Counted from the stretch's first letter, positions 1 to 6,934 are shown. The stretch: DNA of 17,993 nt from Minisyncoccota bacterium (GCA_938044295.1 CALIRC010000018.1:1-17993), one strand, 5' to 3'. Numbers and translations are program-made. The notes: generated by a model from the sequence alone, not told the origin.

Positions 1-118
1 CTTACGCACTTGGTGCACTTTGTCGTTAAAATCTCCGTTTTTCACTCACCATAGGTAGACTATGGCTCATGAAAAGCCTAGATTTTGCCTAAAATTATAT
101 TTAAGTACGTAAGTCCTA
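1..118 (-). repeat. MITE-like inverted-repeat element, copy 1 (clipped by window edge)
   Basis: Read on the minus strand, this matches the elements at 5853, 8227 and 12838. It begins TAGGACTTACGTACTT at 118 and runs to CAAGTGCGTAAG at the window edge. The last five bases (TCCTA) lie outside, so the full length would be 123 bp. It differs from copy 4 at about eight positions. The central hairpin CCATAG-TCTAC-CTATGG and the flanking TTTTCA/TGAAAA and AAAATC/GATTTT stems are all intact. It is the only copy in the opposite orientation. Confidence 0.85.
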
Positions 119-126
119 TCCTTTTT

Positions 127-164
127 CTGACGACGTAGTCAGTACGCCTTAAAGAGAAAGGCGT
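127..164. other. Two adjacent small hairpins
   Basis: CTGAC-GACGTA-GTCAG lies at 127-142 and ACGCCTT-AAAGAGA-AAGGCGT at 144-164. The second is followed on the plus strand by a weak T-rich stretch (GTTTGT), so it could be a decayed or weak terminator for a gene left of the window. No function is assigned. Confidence 0.35.
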
Positions 165-208
165 GTTTGTACCTCACATTACACTAAAGGAGGCAGTTCT
201 CATAATTT

Positions 209-235
209 AAAAAACCACCTAAAAGGTGGTTTTTT
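209..235 (-). terminator. Rho-independent terminator after the FKBP gene
   Basis: An 11-bp stem (AAAAAACCACC / GGTGGTTTTTT) encloses a 5-nt loop, with T runs on both strands. It lies about 25 bp past the FKBP stop codon at 259 and would stop minus-strand transcription. The symmetry means it could also work on the plus strand. Confidence 0.85.
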
Positions 236-258
236 GTTTTTCTTTTATGACGATCAGA

Positions 259-1215
259 TTACTCCTCCTCTGGTGTTTCACCATCTAATTCTTCATCAGA
301 GACCTCATTTGACTCGCCAGCTTGTTCTGTTTGCTCTACTTCTTCTGGTGCCTGTTCCGTAGGTGGAGCTATTTGAGCTTGCTGATTTACTTTTTCTTTC
401 ATGATCTCTACAATCTCTAACTCAAATATAATTGTCTCGTTTGGACCAATTGGACCTTTACCATTTGGACCATATGCCAAATCACTTGGTATTACCATTT
501 CATACTTATCGCCTGGGCGCATTGATTCTAATAGCTCACCCATTCCTTTTACGACATTACTGCTTGCAAATAGAATTGGATTTTCACCCTTATCAGCGGT
601 GCTGTCAAAAATTTCTCCTGTGGTTCGTTTACCTGTGTAGAGAACTGACGCAACATTTTTTCCTACTTTTTCCCCACTTGCATCACCACTTTCTAGTACT
701 TTGTATGCAACACCAGCTGGTGTTGACTTTACCCCACTTTCACTTTTGTATGTTTTGATGTACTCTTCGCCAACTTTTTTATTTTCTTCAGCAGCTACTG
801 CAAATTCAGCCTGTGCAGCTTCTTGTCTTTTTTGATAAATTTCTTGTACTTGCTCTTCGGATAGTTTTGTTTCATTTTCACTAAGAACGTCGTTGATTGC
901 TTGCGCAATAACATCCTTGTTAATCTCCTGTCCTTCAGGGAGGTTTTCTGTTGTTAATTGAATATCTTTACCAATTGCGTAGCCATTTGCGTAACTCCAC
1001 TGATCTACATCATCAGCATCAACTTCTTCAACCATCTTTAGACTGCTGGCACTTTTTCCTCCCCCTTCGGTACCCATTTTTTTTGCTACAACAAATGCAC
1101 CGATTGCAAGAAGTGGTAAAATCACCAGCCACAGAGGAAAACTTCTTTTTTTCTTATAATGTGTTTCTGGTGTACTCTTTGCGCGACTAGCGACTTTTTT
1201 TGCTTTCTCTGCCAT
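259..1215 (-). CDS. Membrane-anchored FKBP-type peptidyl-prolyl cis-trans isomerase
   Basis: A 318-aa protein. A basic N-terminus (1-25) is followed by one hydrophobic segment (about 26-45) that should act as an uncleaved anchor, placing the rest outside the cytoplasm. Residues about 70-150 form a charged helical region like the FKBP_N/Mip dimerisation arm. Residues about 165-272 form the FKBP domain, visible as LYTGKRTTGEIFDST, GMGELLESMRPGDK, the IPSDLAYG loop and FELEIVEI. Residues 280-318 are an acidic Glu-rich tail. The family (FkpA/Mip) isomerises Xaa-Pro bonds and assists folding of exported proteins. The ATG start at 1215 lacks a Shine-Dalgarno; an extended -10 promoter lies 38 bp upstream. 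The gene follows pyrG in the same direction after a 106-bp gap. The acidic tail is unusual. Family assignment is firm; the natural clients are unknown. Confidence 0.9.
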   Translation of the reverse strand: MAEKAKKVASRAKSTPETHYKKKRSFPLWLVILPLLAIGAFVVAKKMGTEGGGKSASSLKMVEEVDADDVDQWSYANGYAIGKDIQLTTENLPEGQEINKDVIAQAINDVLSENETKLSEEQVQEIYQKRQEAAQAEFAVAAEENKKVGEEYIKTYKSESGVKSTPAGVAYKVLESGDASGEKVGKNVASVLYTGKRTTGEIFDSTADKGENPILFASSNVVKGMGELLESMRPGDKYEMVIPSDLAYGPNGKGPIGPNETIIFELEIVEIMKEKVNQQAQIAPPTEQAPEEVEQTEQAGESNEVSDEELDGETPEEE

Positions 1216-1252
1216 ATTTCTTATTAGATTAAGAGATCATTTACGTACGAGT

Positions 1253-1282
1253 AGTATATCATAACTCTTCTTTTTTCGTAAA
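1253..1282 (-). promoter_or_regulatory. Candidate promoter for the FKBP gene
   Basis: On the minus strand TTTACG (1277-1282) is followed after 18 bp by TATACT (1253-1258), preceded by TGA, giving the extended -10 TGATATACT. The same nonamer occurs before the gene at 13061. The predicted leader is about 30 nt. Confidence 0.5.
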
Positions 1283-1321
1283 GTGCTCTTTACATTTTTA
1301 TTTAGCGATATCAGATTTATA

Positions 1322-2989
1322 CTACTTTTTCATTTTCTTTAAGACATTCATAAATGATAGAAATAATGGGTGCGGAGAAAGTGGTCGTGATAAAAGTTCT
1401 GGATGAAACTGTGTGCCGACGTAAAATGGATGTTCTTTTTGTGAAAGCTCTAGTATTTCCATCAACTTTTTGTCTGGTGATTGTCCTGAGAAGTGCAATC
1501 CCGCTTTTTTCAGTTGCTCCACGTAATCAGGATTTACCTCATAACGATGCCTGTGCCTTTCCGTGATTTTTTTTGACTTGTATGCTTTTTGTGCTAGTGA
1601 GTCTTTTGTGAGTACAGCTTCGTAGTTTCCTAAGCGCATTGATCCGCCATAATTACCGTCTGCAATTGTCTCTCTTTGCTCTGGCATGATATCAATTATT
1701 CTGTGCGTTGGCTTTGCTTTCATTTCTACTGTATGCGCGTCTTTGAGCTTGAGTACATTGCGCGCATACTCTACAACTGCAATTTGCATCCCATAACACA
1801 GTCCAAAGTATGGGATCTTTTTCTCTCGACAATACATCGCAACGAGTATCTTACCTTCAATTCCTCGTGTACCGAAACCACCTGGCACGACGACACCATT
1901 AAATTTCTTGAGTTCTTGCAGCTTTCTTTTGTTTTTTTCATATACTGCACTATCAATCCAACTAATTTCTGGACGGAGTCCTTTTTCGTAAGCTGCATGC
2001 TTAATTGCTTCGATGACACTAATATAGGCATCGGAAAGTACAAAATCACCTGTCGCAAAGTATTTTCCTACGATAGCGATTTTTACACTTTTTTTGGCTG
2101 TTTCTACTTTTTTTGTAAAGCTTTCCCATGCTTTCATGTCACGTCCACGAGCTTTTAGTCCGAGGATGCTTAGGATGTTATCACTGAGATTGTCTTTCTC
2201 GAAGTTCAGTGGTACGTGATAAATACTCTCTACGTCTGGTGCACTAATCACACGCTCAGACGCGACGGAACAGAATTGTGCAATTTTTTCTTTGCGTACG
2301 ACATCCATTGGTACTTCCGACCGTGCGACGATCACGTCTGCTTGCAGACCAGCGCTGTTGAGGGTACGCGATGCGTGTTGCGTTGGCTTTGTCTTCATCT
2401 CACCGATTTTATGTGGCATTGGGACATAGCTTACGAGGACTGTCATCACATCTTCAGGTGCTTTTTGTTTCATCATACGCGCTGCTTCAAGAAAGAGTAT
2501 GTTTTCATACTCTCCAACTGTTCCACCTACTTCAATTACCGTTACTTCTGCATTCGCAGCATCTGCAGCTTTTTCAATACGTGCGATGATTTCTCGAGGG
2601 ATATGTGGAACTACTTGGACACACTTTCCTTCGTATTCGAGATTTCGCTCTTTTTCAATTACGCTCTGATAGACGCGTCCAGTTGTCATGTAGTTCATCC
2701 GTGACAGATTTGTATCGAGAAATCGTTCATAATTACCCATATCTTGGTCAGTTTCATCACCATCCCCGAGGACGAAACATTCTCCATGCTCCGTGGGATT
2801 CATCGTTCCTGCGTCGACATTTATATATGGATCTACCTTTATCGCAGTGACGCGAAGTCCGCGTGACTGCATTATGCGCGCTATCGATGAGGTTGTTACT
2901 CCCTTTCCAACGCCGCTCATCACACCACCAACGACAAAAATATATTTTTTATTTGCAGTGCTTTTTTTATTCTTTTTCTTTTTTTGCAT
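1322..2989 (-). CDS. pyrG: CTP synthase (glutamine-hydrolysing)
   Basis: A 555-aa protein, close to the usual ~545 plus a Lys-rich N-terminal extension of about 14 residues. It makes CTP from UTP, ATP and glutamine, the last step of de novo pyrimidine nucleotide synthesis. The synthetase domain shows the P-loop GGVMSGVGKG (21-30), KVDPYINVDAGTMNP (51-65), EHGECFVLGDG and the UTP-site stretch GEMKTKPTQHA (196-206). The C-terminal class I amidotransferase domain has Cys398 in FGLCYGMQ as nucleophile and the His529/Glu531 pair in FHPE. The core MSGVGKG differs slightly from the common SSLGKG. The stop is TAG. The start is ATG without a Shine-Dalgarno. A terminator upstream (3056-3076) isolates the gene from rplI, but I could not pick a convincing promoter in the short spacer. 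Confidence 0.97.
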   Translation of the reverse strand: MQKKKKNKKSTANKKYIFVVGGVMSGVGKGVTTSSIARIMQSRGLRVTAIKVDPYINVDAGTMNPTEHGECFVLGDGDETDQDMGNYERFLDTNLSRMNYMTTGRVYQSVIEKERNLEYEGKCVQVVPHIPREIIARIEKAADAANAEVTVIEVGGTVGEYENILFLEAARMMKQKAPEDVMTVLVSYVPMPHKIGEMKTKPTQHASRTLNSAGLQADVIVARSEVPMDVVRKEKIAQFCSVASERVISAPDVESIYHVPLNFEKDNLSDNILSILGLKARGRDMKAWESFTKKVETAKKSVKIAIVGKYFATGDFVLSDAYISVIEAIKHAAYEKGLRPEISWIDSAVYEKNKRKLQELKKFNGVVVPGGFGTRGIEGKILVAMYCREKKIPYFGLCYGMQIAVVEYARNVLKLKDAHTVEMKAKPTHRIIDIMPEQRETIADGNYGGSMRLGNYEAVLTKDSLAQKAYKSKKITERHRHRYEVNPDYVEQLKKAGLHFSGQSPDKKLMEILELSQKEHPFYVGTQFHPELLSRPLSPHPLFLSFMNVLKKMKK

Positions 2990-3055
2990 GAATGATGCTT
3001 AGTGTGTTATTTTTTTACACCCCTTGTAACCACATCTTCTTTGTGGCAAATTAAA

Positions 3056-3076
3056 AAGTCACTAAAACAAGTGACT
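3056..3076 (-). terminator. Rho-independent terminator after rplI
   Basis: A perfect 7-bp stem AGTCACT-TGTTTT-AGTGACT (read on the minus strand) is followed by TTTTTAATTT. It lies about 73 bp past the rplI stop and about 67 bp before pyrG, so the two genes are probably separate transcription units. Confidence 0.8.
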
Positions 3077-3148
3077 CCCCTATGTCTCTATGATCTGTTA
3101 GACTCTCTGTTTTCTATGCCAAAAAACAATAAGTATATTGTGCTCTTT

Positions 3149-3592
3149 TTATAGTGCTACGACATTTACTGCAATCTGTGTTGTTGCACCGTATCCGAGG
3201 TTGATCTTTATTCGACTTTCTCCAAGATCCTTAATCGGATGTTCGAGAAGAATACTTTTTTCTTCTATAGCTTCATTATACTGTCTCTTAAGCTCCAATG
3301 CAACTTCTTGTGCGCCAATTGAGCCAAAGAGTTTTGCACCATCAGATTTCCCTTTACAAGTCACTGTCTGATCTTGCAGTTTTTTTGCAATGCGATATGC
3401 TTCTTGTTCGTTTTTTTTAGCATCATGTTTTTTGGTCTCTGTAGCTTTTGCTGCTTGAACGATTGCAGATGGTGAGGCTACCTCTGCTTTCCCTGAGGGT
3501 AAAAGCGCGCTTGTCGCATATCCATCAGCTACGTCGACAATCTCACCTTTTTTGCCGAGTTTTTTTACATCGATCTTCAGAAGTACTTTCAT
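3149..3592 (-). CDS. rplI: Large-subunit ribosomal protein bL9
   Basis: A 147-aa protein with the bL9 N-terminal signature: MKVLLKIDVKKLGKKGEIVD, then VADGYATSALLPSGKAEVAS. A long charged connecting helix spans about residues 45-85, followed by a C-terminal domain ending TTQIAVNVVAL. bL9 binds 23S rRNA near the L1 stalk and affects frame maintenance. Length is normal for the family. The ATG start has no Shine-Dalgarno. The gene is flanked by terminators on both sides, so it is probably monocistronic, whereas in many bacteria rplI follows rpsF-rpsR. Several CPR groups are reported to lack bL9, so its presence is mildly informative about lineage. Confidence 0.93.
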   Translation of the reverse strand: MKVLLKIDVKKLGKKGEIVDVADGYATSALLPSGKAEVASPSAIVQAAKATETKKHDAKKNEQEAYRIAKKLQDQTVTCKGKSDGAKLFGSIGAQEVALELKRQYNEAIEEKSILLEHPIKDLGESRIKINLGYGATTQIAVNVVAL

Positions 3593-3655
3593 ATATTTGA
3601 TATTATTTGCAAGGTACCCTTAGAGTATCTAAAAAATTTACTTCATGCAAATGAT

Positions 3656-3690
3656 AAAAAAATCGAGCTGATCACCATGGATCTACTCGA
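3656..3690 (-). terminator. Rho-independent terminator after the 74-aa gene
   Basis: On the minus strand TCGAG-TA-GATC-CATGGT-GATC-AG-CTCGA forms two perfect stems around a symmetric 2x2 internal loop, followed by seven T. It ends the transcript of the small gene whose stop is at 3710. Confidence 0.85.
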
Positions 3691-3709
3691 CTAATCGTTA
3701 TGTACTTTT

Positions 3710-3934
3710 TTATTTTACGATAAATAAATTGTTGTCATCGAAAAGTAGTAACGCTTTTTTGCATGCTCTGGCAAGCATTGCAGCTTCATTGGTCATACGG
3801 TCGTCGATTTTTAACGTTTGCTCACAATCCAATATTTCGTTATCAATTTTCAATGTCTGATCAAATTTCTGCGTCTCATCATTTTCATCGTCAACTTCTG
3901 ACGTCCACTCGATTACTTTCGAATTTTTTTTCAC
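3710..3934 (-). CDS. Hypothetical small acidic protein (74 aa)
   Basis: I do not recognise this protein. It starts MKKNSKVIEWTSEVDDEND and has an acidic, mostly hydrophilic N-terminal half. QTLKID occurs twice, 12 residues apart, in the stretch running from FDQTLKIDNE to CEQTLKIDDR. A C-terminal helical stretch follows (AAMLARACKKALLLF). There is no signal peptide or TM segment. I chose the GTG at 3934 because AGGAGA sits 6 nt upstream (3941-3946). The longer ATG reading from 3964 begins inside the -10 hexamer and so would not be transcribed. With its own consensus promoter (3963-3991) and terminator (3656-3690) it is a self-contained unit. An antitoxin, a small regulator or an orphan protein are all possible. 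Confidence 0.7.
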   Translation of the reverse strand: MKKNSKVIEWTSEVDDENDETQKFDQTLKIDNEILDCEQTLKIDDRMTNEAAMLARACKKALLLFDDNNLFIVK

Positions 3935-3940
3935 TCTATT

Positions 3941-3946
3941 TCTCCT
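3941..3946 (-). promoter_or_regulatory. Shine-Dalgarno that fixes the GTG start at 3934
   Basis: AGGAGA (within GAGAGGAGA) lies 6 nt before the GTG at 3934. Good Shine-Dalgarno sites are rare in this window, so this one stands out. Confidence 0.8.
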
Positions 3947-3962
3947 CTCTATACTTATATGC

Positions 3963-3991
3963 ATAATATCATTTAATTATTATTTTGTCAA
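3963..3991 (-). promoter_or_regulatory. Consensus sigma-70 promoter for the 74-aa gene
   Basis: On the minus strand TTGACA (3986-3991, perfect) and TATTAT (3963-3968, 5/6) are separated by exactly 17 bp. TGA precedes the -10, making it extended. It lies just downstream of the galU terminator. The predicted leader is about 23 nt. Confidence 0.85.
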
Positions 3992-4010
3992 ATACTTATT
4001 CTTCTCCCAT

Positions 4011-4034
4011 AAAAAAAATCCCCTTTTGGGGGAC
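4011..4034 (-). terminator. Rho-independent terminator after galU
   Basis: On the minus strand the G/C stem AGTCCCC...GGGGAT is followed by a run of T (eight A at 4011-4018 on the plus strand). It starts about 15 bp past the galU stop codon. Confidence 0.88.
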
Positions 4035-4048
4035 TTTTTTGCTTTCTT

Positions 4049-4930
4049 TTAGAGGTCAAGTGATTTGAGATGCTCTTTTAGTTTATCTGCAAGTTGTGGA
4101 TGCTTCAATCCCAAGTGGATTGTAGCTCTGAGAAAATTGAATTTATCGCCCGTGTCAAGCCATGTACCCTCTAATGGAAGAGAGTGAATTTCTCCGTTAT
4201 CTGCAAGTGCAATCTCAAACGCATCGGCTAATCTGATTTCCCCTGAAGCGCCATCTGTCATTGTACTGAGAATTTTCATGATCTCAGGCGTTACGATATA
4301 TTTACCAACTGCAACTTGACGAGATTCGATAGAATCAATATCCTCAGGTGCTGGTTTTTCTATCATACGCGTCATTTTTAGTGATTCACCATCTACGTGA
4401 TCACCTTCGATGACTCCAAACTGTGGTAATTCTTTGTCCTCTACAGTTGCTGTGCCGATAATACTTGTACCAAATTTTTCATAGGCATCAATTAATTGTT
4501 TTGATGCTGGTGTATTTGAGTCGTAGATACAGTCTCCAAATAAGACGAGTACAGGCTCATCATTTGCAATGTGCGCTGCCTGTAAAAGTGCATGTCCGTC
4601 TCCAAGTGGTAATGATTGACGAACATATGTAAACTTTGCAAGCTTTGCAATTTGCTCTACTTCCTTAAGAATTTCTGTCTTACCTTTTTCAACAAGCGTT
4701 TTTTCTAATTCATATGCTACATCGAAATGGTCTTCGATGGCGCGTTTCCCTCTTCCGGTCACAAAAATAATTTCTTCTATGCCACTTTCAACCGCCTCTT
4801 CTACAAGATATTGAATCACTGGCTTATCAACGATTGGTAGCATTTCTTTTGGGCAACTTTTTGTTGCAGGTAAAAAACGAGTTCCAAACCCTGCTACAGG
4901 TAAAATGGCTTTCTTGATCTTTTTTTCCAT
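4049..4930 (-). CDS. galU: UTP-glucose-1-phosphate uridylyltransferase
   Basis: A 293-aa protein, normal for GalU. It makes UDP-glucose from UTP and glucose-1-phosphate in the cytoplasm. The nucleotide-binding loop reads GFGTRFLPATKSCPKEMLP, with the catalytic Lys in PKEMLP and VDKPVIQYLVEEA after it. RQSLPLGDGHALLQA, the metal-site Asp in LFGDCIYD and MIEKPAPED are family motifs. It follows the thymidylyltransferase gene by 43 bp on the same strand and ends at a strong terminator, so the two are probably co-transcribed. UDP-glucose would feed galT (9157) in galactose interconversion and supply glycosyltransferases such as the one at 10287. No Shine-Dalgarno is visible before the ATG. Confidence 0.95.
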   Translation of the reverse strand: MEKKIKKAILPVAGFGTRFLPATKSCPKEMLPIVDKPVIQYLVEEAVESGIEEIIFVTGRGKRAIEDHFDVAYELEKTLVEKGKTEILKEVEQIAKLAKFTYVRQSLPLGDGHALLQAAHIANDEPVLVLFGDCIYDSNTPASKQLIDAYEKFGTSIIGTATVEDKELPQFGVIEGDHVDGESLKMTRMIEKPAPEDIDSIESRQVAVGKYIVTPEIMKILSTMTDGASGEIRLADAFEIALADNGEIHSLPLEGTWLDTGDKFNFLRATIHLGLKHPQLADKLKEHLKSLDL

Positions 4931-4973
4931 ATCTAAAATATTATTATGAGCTAATAATCATTACTTATTTATA

Positions 4974-5699
4974 TCATATAATCATCTTTTCGTCAAGTTT
5001 ATTCTTGACGAGAATACTTGCTTCATGCAGCGATTCAAAGGTGCCAGCATCGATCCATTCGTTTTCAAATGTGCGAACGTCGAGCTCGCCACGGTCTAGG
5101 TATTTCTGCTGTATTTCAGTGATTTCTATCTCTCCACGTGCGCTAGGTTCTACACTTTTGGCAAATTCAGACACGCGTCCATCGAAAATGTAAAGTCCTG
5201 GGATCGCGTAATTGCTTTTGGGGTTTTTTGGTTTTTCGACGATAGAAACTGCTTTCATGTCGTTATCAAACTCCACTACACCAAACCGTTCGGGATCTGG
5301 TACCTTTTTTGCAAAAACCCGTCCGCCTTTTTCAAAATTTTTGATTTCTTCAGAAAAATCATCTGCGAATATATTGTCTCCGAGAATCATTGTGACGTTT
5401 TCATTGTCTAGAAATGACTCACCAATGATAAATGCTTCAGCCAATCCTTTGGGTTCGTCCTGGATCTCGTATGTAAATCGTGCGTCGAATTCTTTCCCGG
5501 AGCCAAGGAGGTTTAGGTAATTTCCTGCATGTTCTGGCGCTATAATAATGAGGATATCCTTAATCCCTGCTTTTAGCAGTGTATTGAGTGGGTAATAAAT
5601 CATCGGCCGATTGTATACCGGAAGAAGTTGTTTCGATGTCATTGCTGTAAGAGGTCTAAGACGTGTGCCAGACCCTCCTGAGAGTATGATGCCTTTCAT
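4974..5699 (-). CDS. RmlA/RfbA-type glucose-1-phosphate thymidylyltransferase, short form
   Basis: A 241-aa nucleotidyltransferase. Family motifs are ILSGGSGTRLRPLT (5-18), KQLLPVYNRPMIYYPL with the catalytic Lys, IQDEPKGLAEAF, MILGDNIF with the metal-binding Asp, the VVEFD stretch, SIVEKPKNP and EWIDAGTFESLHEAS near the end. RmlA makes dTDP-glucose from dTTP and glucose-1-phosphate. Classical RmlA is about 290 aa. Here the C-terminal ~50 residues, which carry part of the allosteric dTDP-rhamnose site in bacterial RmlA, are absent; this resembles the shorter sugar-nucleotidyltransferases common in archaea and CPR. No rmlB, C or D neighbour is present, so the end product is uncertain. The stop is TGA and the start ATG has no Shine-Dalgarno. 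Confidence 0.85.
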   Translation of the reverse strand: MKGIILSGGSGTRLRPLTAMTSKQLLPVYNRPMIYYPLNTLLKAGIKDILIIIAPEHAGNYLNLLGSGKEFDARFTYEIQDEPKGLAEAFIIGESFLDNENVTMILGDNIFADDFSEEIKNFEKGGRVFAKKVPDPERFGVVEFDNDMKAVSIVEKPKNPKSNYAIPGLYIFDGRVSEFAKSVEPSARGEIEITEIQQKYLDRGELDVRTFENEWIDAGTFESLHEASILVKNKLDEKMII

Positions 5700-5783
5700 A
5701 TGTATTTAATCATTTGGAAGTTAGTACAGAATATTTATGACTGCATAATCGCTTGCCTGCAATTACCTCCCCCACTGGTCTAT

Positions 5784-5792
5784 ATTCTACCA
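5784..5792 (-). promoter_or_regulatory. Possible extended -10 promoter for the nucleotide-sugar operon
   Basis: TGGTAGAAT is read on the minus strand: TAGAAT with TGG immediately before it. No good -35 is found at 16-18 bp. The leader would be nearly 80 nt. Confidence 0.35.
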
Positions 5793-5852
5793 TATCACAG
5801 TTTGTGTTGCTGATTTCTTGTGGAATAACACTATTACCTATGATGATACATT

Positions 5853-5973
5853 TAGGACTTACGCACTTGGTTATAGTTTTAAGCAAAATCGAGACTTTCA
5901 TGAGCCATAGTCTTTCTATGGTGAGTAAAAATATAGATTTTAACGACAGAGTACATTAAGTGCGTAAGTCCTA
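5853..5973 (+). repeat. MITE-like inverted-repeat element, copy 2
   Basis: A 121-bp element with perfect 16-bp terminal inverted repeats (TAGGACTTACGCACTT / AAGTGCGTAAGTCCTA). The central hairpin CCATAG-TCTTT-CTATGG is kept although the loop differs from copies 1 and 4. The flanking pentamers are ACATT (5848-5852) and GCATT (5974-5978), 4 of 5 identical, consistent with a 5-bp target duplication. It is the most diverged copy internally. Confidence 0.88.
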
Positions 5974-6018
5974 GCATTAAATTATGGATGCCAGAGAGCG
6001 GTATTACCTTATTCGCCC

Positions 6019-6067
6019 AAAAAAAATCAGGAATCCTCTCTAAATGTTTATATAGAGAAGGATTCCT
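6019..6067 (-). terminator. Rho-independent terminator after the exported-protein gene
   Basis: A long stem (AGGAATCCT plus TCTCTA, one bulge, about 14 bp) with a loop near AAACATTTA is followed on the minus strand by T8. It starts about 22 bp past the stop codon at 6089. Confidence 0.88.
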
Positions 6068-6088
6068 GTGATTGTCTTTCGTTTGAAA

Positions 6089-6853
6089 TTATAGCTTTAT
6101 CTTAATCTTTGCGCCTGCGCGCACTGATTTTACTTCAGCCCACTGGTGCCTACCATTCGTTACAGTGAACTCAATAAGTGCATCAGGTGTTATAAGCAAG
6201 CCTGCTCCAGCCTCCCATGCGTGCCACATATCTTTTGTGTTTAGTAGGCTATACTGCGTCAATCCAGCAGACACTACAAACCGTTCGTCTAGTAGTGGTT
6301 GCAGGACTGCTTTGCCTCCAGCATACATTGTGAGATCGCTCGTTGCATCAAATGGCGTTTCATTCCCTCGAAGACCAAATTGTGCTGAGAAGACTGACTC
6401 ATGGTGCAGTAGCTGCGCCTTTAACTGAAGACCTGCTGTTACTCGCTCACCTATGTGAGCTTCTTCATACAGTTCCAAGCCGTCGGCATTTTCATGGCTA
6501 GTGACATATGCTGTCACTCCTAACCCGATGCCTTCTTTTATGTCTTCAATTGTAAAGAAGTCGATTTCTTGTCCCATCCTACCGATTCCGAAGCGAAGCG
6601 TTTTTTTATCGGCCCTTGCTTCTATAGGACCAATATTTGATTGATAGAGGGTTTCTCCTTTTACGATTTCACCCCCTACTAAAAGAAAAAGATTTTCTCC
6701 AAGATGATTTGGCGTATCGTTAAAGATTTTTTCAAAACCTATCTTGCACCCCCCTTGATTTTTGCCGATGCAGCTTATTTGCATCGTGATTTCAGCTTGC
6801 GCACTACCACATGCACACAGAATTACTATAAAAAATCGTATTAAGCTCTTCAA
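6089..6853 (-). CDS. Exported beta-strand-rich protein (outer-membrane barrel-like), function unknown
   Basis: A 254-aa protein with an N-terminal signal: basic MKSLIR, hydrophobic core to about residue 16, and likely cleavage SAQA|E at 20/21. LCAC at 12-15 also loosely resembles a lipobox. The mature part begins with a Cys pair eight residues apart (28 and 36). It then shows alternating polar/hydrophobic segments with aromatic and Gly-rich turns, as in small beta-barrels (for example MWHAWEAGAGLLITPDALIEF). It ends KIKIKL without the terminal aromatic typical of BAM substrates. The start is TTG, chosen because AAAGGAG lies 7 nt upstream; no in-frame ATG is nearby. A consensus promoter (6906-6934) and terminator (6019-6067) make it monocistronic. 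Promoter and Shine-Dalgarno differ from most neighbours, suggesting transfer. I do not recognise a named family. Confidence 0.7.
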   Translation of the reverse strand: MKSLIRFFIVILCACGSAQAEITMQISCIGKNQGGCKIGFEKIFNDTPNHLGENLFLLVGGEIVKGETLYQSNIGPIEARADKKTLRFGIGRMGQEIDFFTIEDIKEGIGLGVTAYVTSHENADGLELYEEAHIGERVTAGLQLKAQLLHHESVFSAQFGLRGNETPFDATSDLTMYAGGKAVLQPLLDERFVVSAGLTQYSLLNTKDMWHAWEAGAGLLITPDALIEFTVTNGRHQWAEVKSVRAGAKIKIKL

Positions 6854-6860
6854 TGTATCT

Positions 6861-6867
6861 CTCCTTT
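6861..6867 (-). promoter_or_regulatory. Shine-Dalgarno that decides the TTG start at 6853
   Basis: AAAGGAG lies 7 nt upstream of TTG at 6853. It supports translation from the rare TTG codon. Confidence 0.8.
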
Positions 6868-6905
6868 CACATAAATGTGGTGCCCCACTGGCAACACTGT
6901 TAGCA

Positions 6906-6934
6906 TTTATAGCATATTATCTGTATATTGTCAA
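6906..6934 (-). promoter_or_regulatory. Consensus sigma-70 promoter for the exported-protein gene
   Basis: On the minus strand TTGACA (6929-6934, perfect) and TATAAA (6906-6911, 5/6) are separated by exactly 17 bp, with TGC before the -10. The predicted leader is about 45 nt and contains CACAT-TT-ATGTG just upstream of the Shine-Dalgarno. Confidence 0.85.

Larger units (their letters stand above)
5700..6088. other. Intergenic region upstream of the thymidylyltransferase gene
   Basis: It holds a possible extended -10 at 5784-5792, repeat copy 2 (5853-5973) and the terminator of the gene at 6089 (6019-6067). A minus-strand reading frame at 5710-5901 gives 63 residues but begins inside the repeat and resembles nothing I know, so I do not call it a gene. 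It could be the tail of an older gene cut by the repeat. Confidence 0.5.

Noticed and set aside
186..205. Strong Shine-Dalgarno-like AAAGGAGG on the plus strand
   Set aside because: No start codon follows at a usable distance, and the next sequence is a terminator hairpin; probably a remnant or chance.
1279..1294. GTAAAG-TGCT-CTTTAC palindrome between pyrG and the FKBP gene as a pyrG terminator
   Set aside because: On the minus strand it is followed by GAAAAAAG instead of T; it overlaps the candidate -35 box of the FKBP promoter.
3710..3964. ATG start at 3964 for the small acidic gene
   Set aside because: This ATG overlaps the -10 hexamer; the GTG at 3934 has the Shine-Dalgarno and lies downstream of the predicted start site.
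5710..5901. 63-aa minus-strand frame overlapping repeat copy 2
   Set aside because: Its start lies inside the repeat and the peptide resembles no known family; kept only as a possible truncated remnant.
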